Positions 61,240-64,000 of a stretch of DNA of 64,000 bases are shown here, piece by piece. A program made the translations under genes and the position numbers. Source of the stretch: Pseudeuparius sepicola (lineage: Eukaryota; Arthropoda; Insecta; Coleoptera; Anthribidae). Each line of letters starts with the position of its first letter. Positions within the stretch are counted from its first letter, which is position 1. Location of the stretch: contig OY987299.1 in the NCBI GenBank assembly GCA_963920635.1, positions 117,987,373-118,051,372 on the forward strand. Direction: 5' to 3'. The notes under the pieces were generated by a model that saw only the letters and a list, made by a program, of their open reading frames with translations, was not told the DNA's origin and did no database searches.

Positions 61240-61448
61240 CTCGAGGTCCATGGTGCGGGACAGCGGCCCGCCTTGGTGGGCGGCCGCCGCGGCCGCCAGC
61301 CGGTGGTACTGCTGGGCGTGCGCGCCGGAGGGGTCGCCGCCGCCCCCGCCTAGCGTGTGGCGGCGCGGGTCGTCGCGGCGGGCGCCGCGGCCGCCCGCCC
61401 GCCTCCCCCCCGACGGCGCGCCCGCGTCGCACTCGTTGTCGCTCCGCG
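61240..61448 (-). CDS. SRCIN1/SKT-family protein, upstream Gly/Ala-rich exon
   Basis: On the minus strand the acceptor CCTTGTTGCAG precedes 61448 and the donor GTAAG begins at 61239. Two bases complete a codon, then 69 codons end in phase 0 at MDLE, which joins the phase-0 exon at 42790. The chosen frame reads RSDNECDAGAPSGGRRAGGR, then DDPRRHTLGGGGGDPSGAHA, QQYHRLAAAAAAHQGG and PLSRTMDLE. It is preferred over two longer open frames because it joins in phase and ends at the donor. RRHT with a Gly run also occurs near the N-terminus of vertebrate SRCIN1. The exon is extremely GC-rich. Earlier exons lie beyond the window or were not found. Confidence 0.7.
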
Positions 61449-61735
61449 CTGCAACAAGGGGAACGTGTCATCGAGCATATCTCCGGAACGGTTGGGAGGA
61501 AGTGCGCAATGCCGGGTGTCGTTCGAGAAGGGAATTTTACGACGGATTTCATAACAAGTTAAATATGACATTTTTAATTTTTTCCAGAAAATGTTTACAG
61601 TGGGTTGAGACAGGGTGTTCGAGGCATTCGAATAGGTAATATGCCGTCAAATTTCACGGAGCAAAATTTTTCAGATAATATACAAAAATGCGGATTTTTA
61701 CAAAAGCGTAGAAAGGCCACAACAGAGAAAATTTT

Positions 61736-62094
61736 ATAATTTCGTACTTTTCTACGAAATTATGTATAATTTATTACTTTTCTACGAAATTATGGATAAT
61801 TTCGTACTTTTTTACGAAATTATGTAGAATTTTGTACTTTTTTACGAAATTATGTATAATTTCGTACTTTTCTACGAAATTATGGATAATTTCGTACTTT
61901 TTTACGAAATTATGTATAATTTCGTACTTTCTACGAAATTATGTATAATTTCGTACTTTTCTAAGAAATTATGGATAATTTCGTACTTTTGTACGTAATT
62001 ATGGATAATTTCGAACTTTTTTACGAAATTATGGATAATTTCGTACTTTTCTACGAAATTATGTATAATTTCGTACTTTTCTACGAAATTATAC
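61736..62094. repeat. Tandem array of ~30-bp palindromic units (left)
   Basis: About 12 units of ATAATTTCGTACTTTTCTAC / GAAATTATG with small differences, each partly self-complementary. Confidence 0.9.
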
Positions 62095-63415
62095 AATATG
62101 TCCCAGGATAAGATTCAGGATAGGCGTAAATGACAAAAAAATAGTTGGCTCATGATTTAATAGAAATAACTCTCGCTTGGTCCCAAACCGATATGCTATC
62201 AGAATGAGTAAATTTGGGGATAGTGCGTGCACATGGCGGGATTCTGTTTCCGGTTTCACAGTGGCGTGCACCTTTCAGTTGTTTCAACAAATTAATCAAG
62301 GCAGAAATCCCTATTTTTCGTATTAGTACCTATAAAATACAGACCAAAAATAATAAGGCACGATTATGTGTTTAAGTTTAGGAATCCTTGATAATATAGC
62401 TGTTCAAATATGAAATTTCCAATTACGCCTACGCCACTTTGGTACCTACGCATGACTCAAAAGTTAATTTAAATTATACATTTAGTTTTGGTAGCCAGGG
62501 AAGAGCCACACGCCGCAAATCTAAGCATAATAACTCTGGAACCTGTCAACATATCATAATATATCGAAATATTGTGTCAAATGTTGGTTCCTACACAAGG
62601 CGATTTCCATCTCACTTATTTTATAATGCCCATAGAGCTTTGACTCCTTCCTGGGTTCTTTAATCAAAGGTCTAAGATCCCATTATCTCGAATTATCTCG
62701 AAAAAAGGAGCACTCTATTATCTCAGGAGCAACAATTTTATGAGGGTGTTCACACTTTTGAGATAGAACACATTGTATATCGAATTATCTGGAAAAAAGT
62801 TGAACCCAAATAGACTTTTCTGTTTGTTAATATTTTTTCAATAATTTCAAAGTTTCATAAAAATTCACACATCTTCAGTGTCATGCATGTCATTTGTTTC
62901 ATATTTTCTCGACTTTAGTATCAAACATTTTCAAAACGTTGTAGATATTTGTAAAACTGACCCTCTTGTAAAAGCTTCCTATCTGAATATCTTTTGATGA
63001 AAATTCGTACCATCGCAACCATTTTCAAAGATACTACATCAGATGACGGTGTCAGACATTCGATAAAAAATCTCTAATAATATGTTTGCATGTTTAGAGA
63101 GGTATAAACATGCTCGTAGTAGGCCCTGTTTGAGAGAGTTTTGGTATGTAAAATGCTCGCAGAGAGTAATTTCTCACCTCCCATCATTTCGAAAAAAAAA
63201 CAATTGAATACCTATCTCAAAAACAACAATTTTATGAGGGTGTTCACTCTTAAAATGGAACATACTATAAATCAGGATTTCATATCTGCCAAAATATAGG
63301 TTGTTTACTCGTTTTAATATTTTTAAACTAACGCCTTCTCATAGCATCTCGGTTTGGGGCCAAACGGGAGTTACTCTTTTTTTTTTCATTTACCCGTATT
63401 CCTCCGGGGACACAG

Positions 63416-63642
63416 TGTATAATTTCGCAGAAAAGTACGAAATTATACATAATGTTGTAGAAAAGTACGAAATTATACATAATTTCGTAGAAAAGTACCA
63501 AATTATATATAATTTCGTAGAAAAGGACGAAATTATACATAATTTCGTAAAAAAGTACGAGTTGAAAAGTACGAAATTATCCATAATTTCGTAGAAAAGT
63601 GCGAAATTATATATAATTTCGTAGAAAAGTACGAAATTATAA
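63416..63642. repeat. Tandem array of ~30-bp palindromic units (right, inverted)
   Basis: About 8 units of the same sequence in opposite orientation (TTTCGTAGAAAAGTACGAAA). Confidence 0.9.
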
Positions 63643-63660
63643 ATTTTTCTCTGCTGTGGC

Positions 63661-64000
63661 CAGACTTGGGTAGTATTCGAATCCTCAGTATTCGGAATCC
63701 TATTCAAGCTACTTTGCCAGTAATCGTATTCATATTCAAATACTCCCGATTAGCAGGTATTCTTATTCTTATAGCTACTTTTTAAAGCAGGTATTCTGTA
63801 TTCGGTAATTTAAATACCGATTTCTTGAGGATTCTCTGAAAGAATACCGATGTCCAAATCTGAGTATTCAGAATCAGAATACAGGATTCAAAATTTTGAA
63901 TCCTGTATTCAAATGTTGAATACTAGTAAGATTACAAAAAGAAACGTGGACAATGATCGGTATTTCTTATATTTAAATTTTTTGTTTTTACCTATATGTA
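63661..64000. mobile_element. Left end of a probable hAT element, runs off the window
   Basis: CAGACTTGGGTAGTATTCG begins directly after the previous element's end and is followed by many GAATAC/GTATTC subterminal repeats in both orientations, as in hAT ends. Confidence 0.45.

Larger units (their letters stand above)
61713..63662. mobile_element. DNA element with arrays of ~30-bp repeats as inverted termini
   Basis: GGCCACAACAGAGAAAATTT at the left is mirrored by AAATTTTTCTCTGCTGTGGCC-type sequence at the right. Inside each end lies an array of ~30-bp units (TTCGTACTTTTCTACGAAAT left, complement right). The 1.3-kb centre (62100-63410) has no recognised ORF. Confidence 0.7.

Noticed and set aside
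61097..61562. Long Arg/Pro-rich frames on both strands at the GC-rich exon
   Set aside because: They run through the splice sites into the hAT element and have no conserved motifs; the chosen frame joins the next exon in phase.
61724..63650. CRISPR-like array
   Set aside because: The units are contiguous, partly palindromic, without unique spacers, and form the ends of an inverted-repeat element in a eukaryotic genome.

Overview
This window looks like a piece of an AT-rich, repeat-laden insect (arthropod) genome. The genes are split into short exons with GT/AG introns of many kilobases. The mobile DNA is typical of insects: a Penelope-like retroelement, hAT, Tc1/IS630-like, Helitron, Ty3/gypsy, Crypton-like and THAP relics, and many foldback elements. 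I cannot name the species or order.

Two host genes are supported by exon phase as well as by homology. On the + strand, four exons (7633-7829, 15124-15338, 20320-20419, 23303-24231) encode the C-terminal part, down to the stop, of a secreted-type pentraxin-domain protein. Its last exon carries a ~245-residue His-rich, low-complexity insert before the closing strand of the fold. On the - strand, five exons (61240-61448, 42524-42790, 34896-35067, 30764-30962, 27002-27191, in transcription order) encode part of a SRCIN1/p140Cap - KIAA1217/SKT family protein with its AIP3-like region. All junctions between the listed exons agree in phase. The last of these exons ends in a splice donor, so the gene continues to lower coordinates and probably passes over the pentraxin gene, making them nested, opposite-strand genes.

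Region by region: 1-6114 is a Penelope-like element (reverse transcriptase plus GIY-YIG endonuclease) in two inverted copies, both bounded by (TA)n and both carrying the same internal stop. Its repeated termini hold hammerhead-ribozyme-like cores. 6.1-24.4 kb is the pentraxin gene, with its introns filled by a Tc1/IS630-like element (7910-9196), two copies of a 610-bp element with a 5S-rRNA-like segment, a hAT element (15446-16294) and large foldbacks. 24.4-42.8 kb holds four exons of the SRCIN1-like gene between long palindromes; one 117-bp perfect hairpin (26464-26719) carries a hammerhead-like motif on each strand, and one palindrome has 1.2-kb arms. 42.9-61.2 kb is one long intron of that gene, made of a 148-bp-arm hairpin, a Helitron helicase tail, a 122-bp tandem array, foldbacks, gypsy, hAT, Crypton-like and THAP debris, and a 3.3-kb hAT element inserted 13 nt inside the splice donor of the 61-kb exon. 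61.7-63.66 kb is an element whose inverted termini are arrays of ~30-bp repeats, and the window ends inside a further hAT-like terminus.

No operon or dedicated defence-like system is visible. The most unusual content is the set of hammerhead-like motifs, the interrupted pentraxin fold, the density of palindromic elements and the structure of the hAT insertion next to the splice donor.
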